The position numbers were made by a program, and so were the translations under genes. Below the pieces are notes generated by a model, which was not told the origin of the DNA, searched no databases, and saw only the letters and a program-made list of their open reading frames with translations. This document shows positions 38,620 to 38,657 of a DNA stretch of 38,657 bases, piece by piece. Source of the DNA: TCS-49 sp964442515 (lineage in GTDB: Bacteria; Campylobacterota; Campylobacteria; Campylobacterales; Sulfurovaceae); contig CAYUAC010000003.1 of NCBI GenBank assembly GCA_964442515.1, positions 1-38,657 on the forward strand, in the 5' to 3' direction. Within the stretch, counting starts at the first letter, position 1, and the number at the start of each line of letters is the position of its first letter.

Positions 38620-38657
38620 TCAACGCGGCGTCGACCTACTTTTCCGGCCCCGGAGGG
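38620..38657 (-). rRNA. 5S ribosomal RNA (partial, 3' end)
   Basis: Read on the minus strand the last 38 bases give GGCCGGAAAAGUAGGUCGACGCCGCG, which matches the conserved 3' part of 5S rRNA (GGGAAAGUAGGUCGCCGCC pattern, E. coli GAGAGUAGGGAACUGCC). The 3' end is placed at about 38620 by that alignment, to within a few bases. The rest of the gene and the rRNA operon are beyond the window edge. fabZ follows in the same orientation. Confidence 0.75.

Noticed and set aside
1..38657. CRISPR array, prophage, insertion sequence or tRNA genes
   Set aside because: No regularly spaced direct repeats, transposase, integrase or tRNA-like sequences were seen; gaps between genes are short and the content is housekeeping.

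Overview
The window looks like draft-genome or metagenome-assembled DNA from a free-living member of the Campylobacterota (formerly Epsilonproteobacteria), closest in feel to the Sulfurimonas/Sulfuricurvum/Sulfurovum group. The evidence is gene order and protein character. From memory of Campylobacter jejuni, three blocks are syntenic: cheY-prmA-ftsH-(psd-like)-pssA; ctp-purC-purS-purQ-(SH3 membrane protein)-plsC-crcB; and fabZ-lpxA-clpX-mreB-mreC. FliW, fliL-acpS and a membrane-anchored MurF also fit. Base composition looks fairly high for the phylum, so I do not name a genus. Two runs of exactly 10 N (28011-28020, 35101-35110) mark assembly gaps.

Layout. 1-139 (minus): 5' end of a TRAP-TAXI substrate-binding protein. 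374-1516 (plus): fliW-proC behind a good sigma-54 promoter match. 1528-5331 (minus): a signalling cassette of soluble CZB chemoreceptor, response regulator, PAS histidine kinase and a 32-residue lipoprotein. 5526-8802 (plus): murF, AMMECR1 (AmrA), Memo (AmrB) and a HIT protein, convergent with and overlapping acpS-fliL (minus). 9779-10075 (plus): a small STAS-like protein. 10072-17717 (minus): hisH-hisA, then cheY-prmA-ftsH-psdlike-pssA, then leuA with its own promoter and a newly recognised leucine leader peptide. 17815-20289 (plus): gyrA. 20346-32716 (minus): a long series of tightly packed operons (hemH-pgi-coiled-coil protein; glyS-FAD oxidoreductase; crcB-msrB-msrA-small membrane protein; ctp-purCSQ-SH3-plsC). 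32771-34000 (minus): a PepD-like dipeptidase. 34036-34263 (plus): a Cys-rich lipoprotein. 34264-38485 (minus): fabZ-lpxA-clpX-mreB-mreC. The right edge cuts into the 3' end of a 5S rRNA on the minus strand.

Most content is housekeeping: cell wall and shape (murF, mreBC), lipid A and phospholipid (lpxA, fabZ, plsC, pssA), purine, histidine, leucine, proline and heme synthesis, proteostasis (ftsH, clpX, ctp), oxidative repair (msrAB) and motility (fliW, fliL, cheY). Genes commonly overlap by 1 to 30 bases (TAATG, ATGA), implying translational coupling.

The most noteworthy finding is a 23-codon ORF with six consecutive Leu codons between a near-consensus promoter and leuA, with downstream RNA able to pair the Leu-codon region to the leuA ribosome binding site. 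This is a leucine attenuator that appears to act on translation rather than through a classical U-tract terminator. Also notable: the sigma-54 promoter of fliW; very small membrane or lipoproteins nested at operon ends; an AMMECR1-Memo pair without its usual radical SAM partner; a decarboxylase-like protein lacking the canonical LGST cleavage motif; and a mreB gene whose apparent altered C-terminus is an artefact of a wrongly sized gap.
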